Part shown: positions 11,629 to 23,892 of the stretch, one piece after another | Position numbering within the stretch: the first letter of the stretch is position 1 | Layout: each line of letters begins with the position of its first letter | Source of the DNA: Benincasa hispida | Lineage: Eukaryota; Streptophyta; Magnoliopsida; Cucurbitales; Cucurbitaceae | Assembly: GCF_009727055.1 (NCBI RefSeq) | Contig: NC_052354.1 | Location: 45,225,830-45,289,829, forward strand | DNA length: 64,000 nucleotides | Direction of reading: 5' to 3' | Notes under the pieces: model-generated | Seen by the model: the letters and a program-made list of their open reading frames with translations, nothing else | Databases searched by the model: none | What the model was told of the DNA's origin: nothing | Position numbers and translations under genes: made by a program

Positions 11629-13553
11629 GTATGTGAAGGGATTGAAATTCCCCGCAGCGGAAGAAATCGAGTCCCAATTTTGATTTTACAGAACAATAAT
11701 TAAAGAATAGAAACATAGGGTAAACAAATCCTATTAAGCATGCTTCTACTATACAATTAGAGATGAAATATTAAGTAATCACATACCCGTTGAAGACAAA
11801 TTCTTCATGTTCCTCTCTAATGTCGTCTTCTCCCAATCTCACGAACTCGGCATTCACAAACTCAACGAATAGGAACAAACACCACCAAGAGGTCTTTCCC
11901 GTTATTCTTAGGGACAGGAACCGTGTAGAGTTGTGGGCTTGCACTCAATTTTGGGAAAGGAGAAGGAGATGATTGATAGAAAGAAAATGTGCCCAAAACT
12001 CTTCTAGAAAAAAAAATGCAGAGAGTAGGAGAATCAGAAAGAATCAAAATTTGATTTTTTTTTAATAAATATATATATTAACCAACTTAATATATATAAA
12101 TATTAAATTATATGTTATATCTCATATAACATATAACCTATATATTTTATATAATTTAATATTTGAATCATATTCAAATAATGACCCGTATCATCAAACT
12201 ATATAAATTTAATATGAATCATATTCAAATTAATTTTAACATATAGTTTATATATGAATCATATTCACATAATTAATATTTGAATCATATTCAAATATTT
12301 ATTTCTCTCATAAATTTAATATGAATCATATTCACATTAAATTTTAACATATAGTTTTTTTTATATGAATCATATTCATATACTTAATATTTGAATCATA
12401 TGCAAATATTTATTTCTCTCATAAATATGTATCAATATACATTATATTATATTATGTATCAATATACATTATTTAACTATATAAATTAATTTGAACAATT
12501 CAAAACTAAACCAGTTAATTTAATTTCCATCAGTCCTCATTGAGCTAACGAGGGGATCTTATGGACCTATAGATTGAAGTTCCAATGATATGAGATTAAT
12601 TTATTAAACTCTTTTAATCAAATTAATCAACATTCATTAACTGTTGGTCACATTACTAAAGACCGCTGGTTGAGTTCTTCACACTATAGATCTATTTCTG
12701 TGTTCATTGGATATAACCAATCAACAGTGTGTTGACCCCTTACAAATCGTTTGTAAGTATATTTGGGTCAAATTACCATTTTATCCATGTAGTTACATCT
12801 AACTCCTTAAGTACCACTGATCCTTCTAATGAATAATTAGTCATAGTTCAACTATGATCGAACCACTCTCGGGCACGAAGAAGGTGAGCAACCTCATTGT
12901 TCAAGTCCCGGAATCAGCCCTTAAGGGAGCAATTTATCTTCTTATCCTAACTAAAGGGAAAGAGTGAATTCCTTCTTGTGTAGTTTTGTTTCCAAATCCC
13001 TAATTAGCCCGAAAATTGTAGGCTTATTGAGTCGACGAATTTGACCACTCTCACCTATACAAATCAAAGGATCGCCCTCATAGACAGGAGTTCACAACTC
13101 ACTCAGGATTAAGGTAAAGTCACCTATGGTCATCTTGGTGAAATATAAGTCTCTTCTAGCAACGGTGTTATAAAGAGAGACTTAACATTTCGTGGTCCGA
13201 TCTTTATACAAACTCTTTTGTATTTGTATAAGATACCCCTGTTCACATGTCTCCACGAGAATGATCAGGATCAAATCATTTGTAGCACTTTACAACAATT
13301 GTAATAACTACAAAGTGGGTCGTATCAATAGTGTTACCAAGATAAGACACCTAACCTTATCCATATATTACAGATCATTGAGGTTATCACTTAAACATGA
13401 TCAACTTGTATGTTTACACATACATGTTTGTTACATTAGATAACCTTGGATCTTAGGTTAATGGATTATTGCACAAGTAATATAAAATCAATCAACCATC
13501 GATTCAACTAACATAAAATTACGAGGCTTTAGTGCATACATCCCAACAGTATG
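11629..13553 (-). mobile_element. Solo LTR 1 (copia), inserted in the leader of element A
   Basis: The 1915-bp LTR at 11634-13548 lies inverted to element A, beginning TGAAGGGATTG and ending CATCCCAACA, with perfect target duplication GTATG on both sides (11629-11633, 13549-13553). No internal region is present, so it is a solo LTR left by LTR-LTR recombination. It shares the AGTCACCTATGGTCATCTTG and GGATCAAATCATTTGTAGCA type blocks with the other LTRs but lacks the CGATCG arrays. Confidence 0.88.
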
Positions 13554-14903
13554 TATGTTATTAATTATTTCATTACTTTAGTATTATGTATGTTTAGTAA
13601 TGAAATGGAAATTGCATGATGCATGACACTACTTTAGATAATCTTATAATTGTTATAGTTTTATTAAGTATGTCATTCTATGCAATGTATGGATTTAATT
13701 TGTTTCATTTATTTTATAATTGTTATAATTAAATGAAATCAGAAATTAAAATCAATAATTCAGAATTGCATGCAAACTTAGGTTCAAATCATTTTTAAAA
13801 TAGTTTTAAAATATGATTCATACATACCTAAAATCATAAAAATTATAATGAGATTAGAAATTATTATAATTTTTTAATCAATTTAATAGGATTAAACTGA
13901 TTTTAATCAAGAGATTAAATTTGTAGCAAACTTATCTATAAGGGATCTTTTATCAAGGCTAGTTCTGTCTAGGCTGGGGTATTTTATCAAGATCTATCGG
14001 GAAACTAACCTGGAAAGGTGAATTAGATAGATTTACTACAAGCATGCAATTGTTTATTAGACTTTATTAAAATGTTTAATAAACATTAATCGAAGTTGTT
14101 TAACTATCCAAAATAAGTGTTACTTTTGGGTAAATTTAAACTATCACTTAGTAAGAATTAGTAGTCGTGTTTTTTAAGTTAACTTAACCCTAGGCAAAAC
14201 ACTAGGTGGGAAGAAAATTGGGTACATGATACTTCATTTTTCTTTTTCACTTTTCTCCCTCAAAGTTCACACCATGAGATCTACACTCAGATCGAGGTAC
14301 CTTTGCTTGTGTCCCCCTATGAGTGGTATTTGTATAGGTCAATACCAAGGTGAATGGAGAGAGTGTTCATAGTAAGTGGGAGCGATACGTGTGTCAACAC
14401 ATCCCACAGTCTCTCTCTCTCTCATTAGTTTATTGTAAATTTTCATGCTTGGCCTTGAGGCACCTTTACTTGTGTCCCCCTACGGATGACATTTGCATGA
14501 CTCTTTATTCAAACTCCAAAAATGGATAGATTGCTTTAGTTTTTTGTCCCAATCGATTTTTCCCTACGGCTGGCTCATTAGGGCGGAACTCTAGAATCTA
14601 AAATGAGGGATTACATTTACAAGAAAATGTTAAGCTAGTTAATAGTTTCTGGACCAAACAATGGTGAGTAATGGCTACAATAACAAGGAGTTATTTTGTA
14701 GATTGGTGGAGATGGTCTTATTTTAGTGAAAGGGTACCTAATCACTCTACCGTGGCTTTTACCCTGCCTCATTGAAACATCATTGCAAAATAGATGTCAC
14801 ATAGGGTGCATTAAGTTATTTTGCTAAATTTGATTAGTTTTTCTAAATGGGTAATGCTTGAATACTACTATAAATAAATTGTATGTTTCAGAAAATTTAC
14901 AAA
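13554..14903 (+). other. Leader of element A, distal part
   Basis: This is noncoding sequence between solo LTR 1 and the gag start. It is homologous to the leader of element C read in reverse (about 59990-61560): both share a TGGAAAGGTGAATTAGATAG-like block and two tandem modules containing TGTCCCCCTA (near 14310 and 14475). The region is AT-rich at its left end. Confidence 0.7.
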
Positions 14904-15002
14904 ATGACTTCTGCTACTTTAAACATGCTTGTTCTCGATAAATTAACAGGCGATAATTACATCACTTGAAAAAACATGATTAACACAGTTTTAATCATCG
15001 AT
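14904..15002 (+). pseudogene. gag, N-terminal fragment (element A)
   Basis: ATG 14904 opens a frame reading MTSATLNMLVLDKLTGDNYI, the usual start of a plant copia gag of the UBN2 type, whose normal next residues are T-W-K. Here Trp is a TGA stop at about codon 23. The frame continues KNMINTVLIID and is then split by solo LTR 2 at 15003; it resumes at 17203. Gag would form the virus-like particle. Confidence 0.82.
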
Positions 15003-17202
15003 TGTTGGGATTGGTCAGTGGTCTCGTAGTTTGTAAACATTTTGTACATACATTGTTATTAATAAAATAAATATTATATTATATACATTTACTCAAATCC
15101 AATAAACTAAGATCCGTGGTTATTTCATGCAACTTAAGCATGTATGTGGGACATACAAGTGGATCATGCCTTAAGTAATAACCTAAATGGTCTGTAGTAT
15201 AAGGATAAAGAATGGATAACTTATCCTGATGACACTACAGAAACGGCCCACTTTGTAGATATTACAAGTGTTGTAAAGTGCTACAAATGGTCTGATCCTA
15301 ACTATTCATGTGGAGACATGCGAGCGGCGGTATCTTATATAAAGAGTTTGTATAAGATCGGACCACAAGATGATTAGTCTCTTTATATAATATCATTGAT
15401 AATTGAGACTTACATTTCACTAAAATGACCATAGGTGACATGATTTTAATCCTGAGTGAGTTGGGAACTCCTGCCTATGAGGGCGGTCCTTTGATTTGTA
15501 TGGGTGAGAGTAGCTAGATTGCCAACTTAACAAGCCTACCATTTTGGGGATTCATCTGATTGGGGAGCTGGGAACTCAGCTACACAAGACAGAATTCACT
15601 CCTTCCTTCAAGCAGAAGTAAGTAGATAAATTTCTCCCTTAAGGGCTGATTCTGGGTCTTAAGCATATGGCCACACCCTCTCTTTAGAATAGAGAACTCG
15701 GTCATAATAGGACTATGACTTATTGTTCATTAAAGGAATCAGTGATACTTAAGGAGTTAGATGTAACTACAGGAGCAAAACGGTAAATTAACCCAGTTGT
15801 ACTTACGAGTGATTTGTGAAGGGTCATCACACTGTTGATTGGTTATATGGACATAGAAATATATCTGTAGTGCGAAGAGTGCAACTGTCGGTCTTTAGTG
15901 GAGTGACCAACAGTTAACGGATGGTGGATCTCGTGACTAAAAAGTTTAGTCAGTTGTTCACATACCATTGGAGCTTAAAACTACAAGTTCATGAAGTCTC
16001 CTTGGTAACTCAATGGATTGAAGTTGAGAATAAGTTTTTGGATTAGTTTGAAGTGTTCAAATTAACAAGAGGGAATTTAATTATATATGATATAATTAAA
16101 TTGGTTCAATTATATGTGATATAATTGATTTGATGTATTAGATACATTAATTGGAGGAATTGATATAAATATGATTTATATTAAAGAAAAGAGAAAAGAA
16201 CTATGATTTAAATATTACATATGATGTGATATTAAAACTATAGGTTATAAATATAATATGATAAATTAGTTATTATATTTATTTATAATACAAATAATTA
16301 TAAGATAATTGTTTGTTGGTTATTTCTTTTCTCAATTAATCGTGCAAGTGGGAGGTTAATTTCAGTTTTAACAACTGAAGAATAAAATAAAAAAAAGTTT
16401 TCATTTTATGAATGATCGCTTCGTTATAGCACTACTAATCGTTTTCTCATGAGAAACTATACGATAGCCCTCATGAGAGACTAAACGATCTAGCGAGAGA
16501 CTAAACAATCGTCTAAACGATCGAGCGAGATTTGCTGGACGATCAACTCTAAATGATTGAGTGTGAGACTAAACGGTCGTTTAAATGATTGAGGGACATT
16601 TACTAGACGATTGGCTCTAAACGATTGAGTGATAGACTAAACGATCGACTAGACGATTGCTCACGAGAGCGAGATATTACTAGACGATTGGCTAGACAAT
16701 TCTCACGAGAGCTAGAGATTACTAAACAATCAAGTACTCTTAGTCTATGCGATAGACAAAACCTTTCTCCCACTTACTTGATCGTGTAGTTCGATCATTT
16801 TCTTCCTTTTTCCCTCTACCAAATTCACACAAAGCCTACACCTCCTGGATTCTCACTCCGAGAATATCAAGGTTATCGAGTAGTAGTGCCGAAGGGTTGC
16901 TGTTCGAGGAGTAGACTATTCGTAATTGTAACGACAGCGAGAGGTTGGCTAGACGACTGCTCACGAAAGCGAGATATTACTATGCGATTGCTCGTGGGAG
17001 CGAGAGATTTCCAGAAGAAGAGTTATTCAAAGGTATGTTTCTCAATTCTTATTGTATTTAGCTAAAAAAGCATGTTGTAATTTTCTTTATAATGCATAAC
17101 TATTCTTGTATATTTGTGAATGCATTTATTCTTGCACAATGGACTTGGAAAGATCTTGCTTCCGCTCACTAGTTCTCTTGAATAAGAGTTCCTTCAATCG
17201 AT
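14997..17202 (+). mobile_element. Solo LTR 2 (copia), inserted in gag of element A
   Basis: The 2194-bp LTR at 15003-17196 runs from TGTTGGGATTGG to GAGTTCCTTCA, flanked by ATCGAT at 14997-15002 and 17197-17202. The duplicated bases come from gag itself, and joining the flanks restores the Ile-Asp-Asp-Leu-Arg reading. An array of degenerate CTAAACGATCG motifs occupies about 16430-16745, with a few more near 16950-17000. Confidence 0.9.
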
Positions 17203-18166
17203 GACCTGAGATTTGTCCTGGTGGAAGAATTTTCTCCAGTCCTAGCTCCAAATTCCATTTAAAACTTTTGAGAGACATACAAGTATTTAGTACGAGCAAA
17301 TGAAAATACCCGAGCGAATATCTTGGCAAGCCTTTCTAAAGTCTTGGCCAAAAAGCATGAGCCCTTGATCACTGCCCATGAGATCATAGAGTCTCTATGG
17401 GGAATGTTCAAATAACAGTCCACTCAACTCAGGCATAATGCTCTTAAATTCATCTTTAATGCTCGTATGCAAGAAGGGACATCTGTTCAAGAACATGTTC
17501 TCAACATTATGGTCCACTTTAACATGATGGAAATGAATGGGTCTGTCATCGATGAGGCCAATCAGGTTAGCTTCATCCTAGAAACTTTACCTGAAAGTTT
17601 CCTGCAATTCTGTAGCAATGCTGCTATGAACAGAATTGACTACAACCTGACCACCTTGCTTAACGAGCTATAGACTTTCCAGTCCTTGATGAAAGTCAAG
17701 GAACAGAAGGGAGAGGCAAATGTTGCCTCATCCTTTAAGAAGTTCTTCAGAGGTTTGACCTCAGGAACTAAGTCTGTGCCTTCTTCCTCTGGCACCAAAA
17801 AGTGGAAGAAGAAGAAGAAGAAAGGTGGAAAGGGAAAAGCTAACCCACCAGTTGTTTCCTAGAAGGGCAAGAAGGCCAAGGATGCAAAGGAAATTTGTTT
17901 CCATTGCAACCAAGAGGGACATCGGAAGAGGAATTTTCCCAAATATTTGGTAGAAAAGAAGAAGTCCAAGTAAAGTAAATATGATTTACTTATTTTGGAG
18001 ACTTGTTTATTGGAGAATGATGATCCAACCTGGATAATAGATTCAGACATCACTAATCATGTTTGTTATTTATTTTAAGGAACTAGTTCTTCGCGGAAAC
18101 TGGAGGCTGGAGAGATGACGATGCATGTTGAAACTAGGCACGTCGTCTCAATTAGGGCAGTGGGAT
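17203..18166 (+). pseudogene. gag C-terminal part and start of pol protease (element A)
   Basis: Reads on from the split gag with DLRFVLVEE, then a UBN2-type core (LWGMFK, ALKFIFNARM, ILETLPESF, about 17390-17640), a Lys-rich linker and a zinc knuckle at 17896-17937. The knuckle reads C-x2-C-x4-H-x4-F: the last zinc-binding Cys is Phe. Further on, WIIDSDITNHV is the aspartic protease motif, normally D-S-G-A-T-N-H, so its Gly and Ala are changed. Several in-frame stops interrupt the frame (after Asn-Glu-Leu at 17671, after Pro-Val-Val-Ser near 17860, after KKKSK near 17970). The sequence is cut at 18167 by an inverted LTR. Confidence 0.85.
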
Positions 18167-19290
18167 TGAAGGAACTCTTAAACAAGAGAACCGTTGAGCA
18201 GAAGCTAGATCGTTTCAAACCCATTGTGAAAGAACAACACATTTACAATCAAACAACAATAGTTATGCATCATCGAGTAAATTATAGCATGCTTTTAAGT
18301 TAAATACACAGGGAATCGAGTGACATACCTTTGAAGAACTCTTCTTCAAGTATTCCCTCGATCAACACCAGTTACGCGTCCCAACAAACTCGATCAAATG
18401 TATAAACACAACGAACAACCAGTGAAAATCACGAACTGTCAGATCCTCGAACACAATCGAGTAACACTCAGTCCTCGACCCTCGAACAGCAAACTTGACA
18501 CCACCAAGAGGTTACCTTGGTATTCTCGATGTGAGAATCCAGGAGGTATGGGCTCTATGTGGATTTGGTAGAGGGAAGAAGGAAGTACGATCGAGTGAGT
18601 GGGAGAATGAGAAATCTCAATCATATAAAGTTGGATACTCGATCGTTTAGCAAACGAGGAGCTATCATCTAGTAACGAGGAGCTTAGTCGTTTACTCTCT
18701 CAATTGCTATCATATAGCTCTTTTTTTTCTCAACCGAATGTAATGCAATACTGAAAAATGAAAACAATTTTCATTTCTATCCTTCAGTTATTAAAACTGA
18801 TAATAACTTCCCACTTGATCAGTTAAATGAGAAAAAATTAACCACCAACAATTATCTCATAATTTTTTTTATTATAAATAAATATAATAACTAATTTATC
18901 ATATTATATTTATAACATATAGTTTTAATATCACATTATATGTAATATTTAAATCATAGTTCTTTTTCTCCTTTGTGACATTTAATATAAATCATATTTA
19001 TATTATTTACTCCAATTAATGTATCTAATACATCAAATCAATTATATCACATATAATTGAATCAATTTAATTATATCATATATAATCAAATTCTCTTTTG
19101 TTAATTTGAACATTTCAAACTAACCTAAAAACTAATTCTCAACTTGAATCCATTGAGCTACCAATGGGACCTTATGAACCTGTAGCTTGAAGCTCCAATG
19201 GTACATGAATAACTGACTAAACTCTTTAATCACGATATCCATCATCCATTAACTGTCGGGCATTCCACTAAAGTCCGACAACTGCACTCT
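18167..19290 (-). repeat. Truncated inverted copia LTR (fragment 3)
   Basis: Begins TGAAGGAACTCTTAAACAAG like the other inverted LTRs and follows their order through the TAATGTATCTAATACATCAA and CCATTAACTGTCGG blocks. It then stops abruptly after GCACTCTTTGTGA, where other copies continue into CACAGATATATTTC. The next bases are RNase H coding sequence of element A. The LTR's remainder and A's integrase and reverse transcriptase are missing, so a deletion has one breakpoint here. It carries weak CGATCG motifs near 18640-18690. Confidence 0.82.
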
Positions 19291-19917
19291 TTGTGATGTT
19301 ATGTACTAGACCTGACATCTGCTATGCAGTGAGGATAGTCAATAGATATCAATCTAATCCAGAATTTGATTACTGGACCGCTGTTAAGAATATCCTCAAG
19401 TATCTTAGAAGAATGAGGGACTACATGCTCGTGTATGAATCAAAGAATTTGATCCTTACAGGATACACAGACTCTGATTTCCAAACTGATAAGGATTCTA
19501 GGAAATCTACATCAGGATCAGTGTTCATTCTTAACGGAGGGCCAGTAGTTTAAAGAAGCACCAAGCAAGGATGCATTGTTGACTCCACTATGGAGGTCGA
19601 GTACGTGGTGGCTTGTAAAGCTACTAAGGAAGATGTGTGGCTCAGAAATTCCTGACTGATCTGGAAATGGTTCCAGACATATATAAGCCATCACCCTTTA
19701 TTGTGATAATAGTAGTGTAGTGGCTAATTCCCAAGTGCCTACAAGTCATAAGCGCGGAAAGCATATAGAACGGAAGTATCATCTCATTCTAGAGATTGTG
19801 CATCGAGGGGACGTGATCACCATGCAGATAGCTTCGGAGCACAAAGTTTCTGATCCATTTACAAAAGCCTTCACAACTAAGATATTTAAGGTTCACCTGC
19901 AGAGTATGGGTCTATAG
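19291..19917 (+). pseudogene. RNase H end of pol (element A)
   Basis: Starts in the conserved LCTRPDICYAV junction between reverse transcriptase and RNase H, followed by ILKYLRRMRDYMLVYE and the GYTDSDFQTD catalytic Asp region, then STMEVEYVVA and the terminal DPFTKAFTTK-IF-VHLQSMGL. This domain would degrade RNA in RNA-DNA hybrids during reverse transcription. A stop falls after Gly-Gly-Pro-Val-Val (19551-19553), and frameshifts follow near 19645. The upstream reverse transcriptase core is absent. Confidence 0.85.
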
Positions 19918-20008
19918 AACATGCCACATTTAGTCAATGGCAAGTCAGAGATTTTGTATTGGGCACGTATTTTGTTCTAGTTTATTGTTTTATATGTATT
20001 TTTGTATT

Positions 20009-22129
20009 AGTATTAAAGGAACTCTTATCAAAGAGTACCTATGAGCGGAAGCAAGATTGTTCCAAATTCATTGTGACAAAAATACTGCATTCACAAAAAA
20101 ACAAACAAGTTATGCATCTACCATCAAATTACGGAATGCTTTTAACAATTAAATAACAAAGGAATGAGAGACATACCTTTTGAAGAACTTTTCTTCCCTT
20201 GAACTCTTGCTCTCGTCGGGATCAGAAACTCACGCAGTCGCTGTGACTGCCATGTATATCGTCCACCAAATCCATTGTCGCTCACCACCGCACAATCTTC
20301 TACACGAACAGACAGCAAGGAGGATACCACCATTCAGTAACCTCGGTATTTTCGGAGTGAGAATCCAGAAGGTATGGACTCTATTGGATTTTGTAGAGGG
20401 AAGGAGGAAACAATGATCGTTTACGAAGACCAAGCAAGTAGGAGAGATATGGAGTCTATCGTATAGACGAGTGCTTGATCGTTTGGCAAAAGGTACACGA
20501 TTGTGTAGTAAAAAGAGACTAACCGTTTAGACGATCGTTTAGTAAAATCGCTCAGGCGCGCAATCGTTTAGAAAAGACTATATGATCGCTTAGGTAATCC
20601 CCACGTGTACACGATCGTTTAGGACAACTTGAGCTATCGTGTATGCTCTCATTTACTAGATGATAGGCAGTGTACTAAATCGTGAAGCGATTATCTGATT
20701 CTTTTGCAAAAATGAAAACTATTTTCATTTTATCCTTCAGTTACAAAAATTGATTGCAACCTCCCACTATCTTATTCAGTTACGGAGAAAAAATTGCCAA
20801 CAATTATCTTATAATTGTTTAATTAGAAATAAATATAATCATATTATATTTATAACCTATAGTTTAATATCACAACATATGCAACATATACCATAGTCCT
20901 TTTCTCCTCCATTAGATATAAATCATATTTATATCCTTTTCCTCCAATTAATATATCTCATACATCATGTCAACTATATCATATATAATTGACCCGTTTA
21001 ATTATATCATATATAATCAAACTCCCTCTTATCAATCTGAACACTTCAAACTGACTCAAAAACTGATTCTCAACTTGAATCCACTAAGCTACCAAAGGGA
21101 CCTTATGAATCTGTAGTTTGAAGCTTTAACGGTACGTGAATAGCTGACTAAACTCTTTAGCCACCAGATCCACCATCCGTTAACTGCTAGGCATTCCACT
21201 AAAGACTGACGGCTGCACTCTTCTCACCACAGATATATTTCTATGTTGATCGGATATAACCACTCAACAATATGATAACTCTTCACAGATGCTCGTAAGT
21301 ACAGTTGGGCCAATTTACCATTTTGCCCCTATAGTTACATCTAACTTCTTAAGTACCACTGATCCCTCTAATGAACAATACAACATAGTCCTATTATGTG
21401 TGAACACCTTTCGAGCCATGAGAAGGTTTGTAGCGCCACATCGTTCAAGCCTCGGAATTAGCCCTTAAGGGAGCTGTCTATCTACTTACCCATGCTTCAA
21501 AGAAAGAGTGAATTCCATCTTGTGTAGCTAAGTTCTCAACTCCCAAATCAGACGAATCCTCAAAGTGGTAAGTTTAAGTCGTCAATCTGGCCATTCACAC
21601 CATGCAAATCAAAGGACCGCCCTCAAAGACAAGAGTTCCCAACTCACTCAGGATTAAGGTCATGTTACCTATGGTCATCTTAATGAAGTGAAGTCTCTGT
21701 CATGAACGACGTTATATAACGAGACATAACACTTCGTGGTTCGGTCTTATACACACTTCTTTGTATAGGACGCCTTCGCTCGCATGTCTCCACATGAATG
21801 ATCAGGATCAAACCATCTGTAGCAAGTCACAACACTTGTAACTATTCTACAAAGTGGGCCGCATCCGTAGCATTACCAAAATAAGGTATCCCTCCTATAT
21901 CCATATACTACAGACCATTTTGGTTATCACTTAAGACATGATCCACCTGTATGTCTTACATACATGCTTAAGTTACAACGGCAACCAAGGATCTTAGTTT
22001 GTTGGTTTGTGGTAAAGCAGTTAAAACATCCAATGTTTCATAGACAATAGTGAAGAAAATATCATATATTATTACATCACAAACGTTTGTTCAATATAGT
22101 ATTTACAAACTCCAGAACCCAACAAGAAT
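20009..22129 (-). mobile_element. Solo LTR 4 (copia), near the 3' end of element A
   Basis: The 2111-bp inverted LTR at 20014-22124 begins TAAAGGAACTCTTATC (other copies TGAAGG) and ends AACCCAACA. Flanks are AGTAT at 20009-20013 and AGAAT at 22125-22129, a duplication with one mismatch. CGATCGTTTAG motifs cluster at about 20455-20690. The frames at 20142-20433 on both strands are inside this LTR and are not genes. Confidence 0.8.
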
Positions 22130-22185
22130 TTAAAGGATCAACTCGAACAAGTATGACTTTTATATTGTACATCTCACTAGCTTTA

Positions 22186-22200
22186 GAACAAGTGGGAGAC
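22186..22200 (+). other. Polypurine tract of element A
   Basis: AGAACAAGTGGGAGAC lies immediately before the 3' LTR, the position of the plus-strand primer in LTR retroelements. The element C tract (reverse complement of 56686-56700) reads GGACAAGTGGGAGAT, nearly identical. Confidence 0.75.
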
Positions 22201-23892
22201 TGTTGGGATTGATGCCCTAAATATCGTGGATCCTGTAGTTTCTAAATTGTAATGTACGAACGATTATCTTTTGTAGCTTAAACATGTATGTAGAGACATA
22301 CAAGTAGATCATGTTTAAGTGATAACCAAAATGGGGTCAGTAGTAGATGGATAAGGTTAGATACCATATCCGATGTTACAATTGTTGTAAAGTGCTACAA
22401 ATGATTTGACCCTAATCACTCATGTGGAGACATGTGAGTAGGGGTGTTCTATACAAAAGGGTTTGTATAAGACTGGACCACGAAATGAATAGTCTCATTA
22501 TATAATATTGTTAATAAAAGAGACTTACATTTTACCAGGATGGCCATAGGTGACATGACCTAAATCTTGAGTGAGTTGTGAACTCTTGCCTATGAAGACG
22601 GTCCTTTGATTTGTATGAGTGAGAGTGGCCAGATCGCTGACTCAATAAGCCTACCATTGTGGAGATTCGTCTTATTGGGGAGTTGGGAACACAGTTACAC
22701 AAGACGAAATTCACTCTTTCCCCAATCTCGGGGCAAGTAGATAAATTGCACTCTTAAGAACTAACTACGGGACTTGAACAATGTGACGCCACACCCTCTC
22801 TTGGCCCAAGAGGGACTTGGTCATAGTTGGACTATGACTTATTGTTCATTAGAGGAATCAGTGGTATTTAAAGAGTTAGATGTAACTATAGGGACAAAAC
22901 ATTAATTTTGACCCTGTTGTACTTATGAGCAATTTGTGAAGGGTCATTGCACTGTTGACTGGTTATATCCAATTGATATAGAAATATAACTGTAGTGCGA
23001 AGAGCGCAACTATCAATCTTTAATGGAGTGACCGACAGTTAATAGATGTTGAATAATTTAATTAAAGGAGTTTAATTAATTATTCAAGTACTATTGAAAC
23101 TTCAATCTACAAGTCTATAAGGTCCCCATTGTAACTCAACAAGGATTATTGAGAATTAATTTTGGATTAATTTTTAATTGTTCAAATTTTGAGGGAATTA
23201 ATTATATATGATATAATAAAATTAAATTAATTGTATGTGATATAATTAATATAATGTATTTGATACATTATAATATACAGTTTATTTTGAGAGGAATTAA
23301 ATATTTGAATGTGATTCAAATACTAATTATATGTATGAGATTCATATAATTAAATTTAGTATAAATGTGATTTATATTAAATATCATGCATTATTGAGAG
23401 AAAGTCAAACTATAGGTTCTTTTGTATTTGATACAATATAAAAACGATATGTTTATGTGTTATATTTGATATAACCTATAATTTAATATATAATATATAT
23501 ATATATAATATATATATATATATAATATATTATATATATATATATTTAATTAAAGATAAGTTATTTTTTAGAATTATTTTTAGGAGAGAATTATTTTAGG
23601 AGGGATTTCTCATCCCTCGAGAATACAGAGGTCTTACTTATGGTGGTGAATTTGGTTTTTGTTTGATTTCTGAGGAAGGTTCATGACCGGATCAAGAAGA
23701 GGTTTCATGAAGACTTTGCCTTTCAACGGTAAGTAATTGTTTCATAACCTAATTATTCATTTCTTCTAAAAGCGGGCATCATAGTAAATTTTGTATAATG
23801 CATATTTGTCTTTGTAATTTTAACTTTTGGTGAAAATTGGAATATGGAAACCGATCCCGCTATCCAAATGTTGGACTTGCACGTTCTCTTCA
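22201..23892 (+). repeat. 3' LTR of element A
   Basis: Begins TGTTGGGATTGATGCCCT after the polypurine tract, ends GTTCTCTTCA, and is followed by the CAGAC duplication. It is 1692 bp. It keeps blocks absent from the 5' LTR and lacks others (see 5' LTR), and has a TA run near 23488-23545. The many substitutions and indels between the two LTRs point to an old insertion. Confidence 0.88.
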
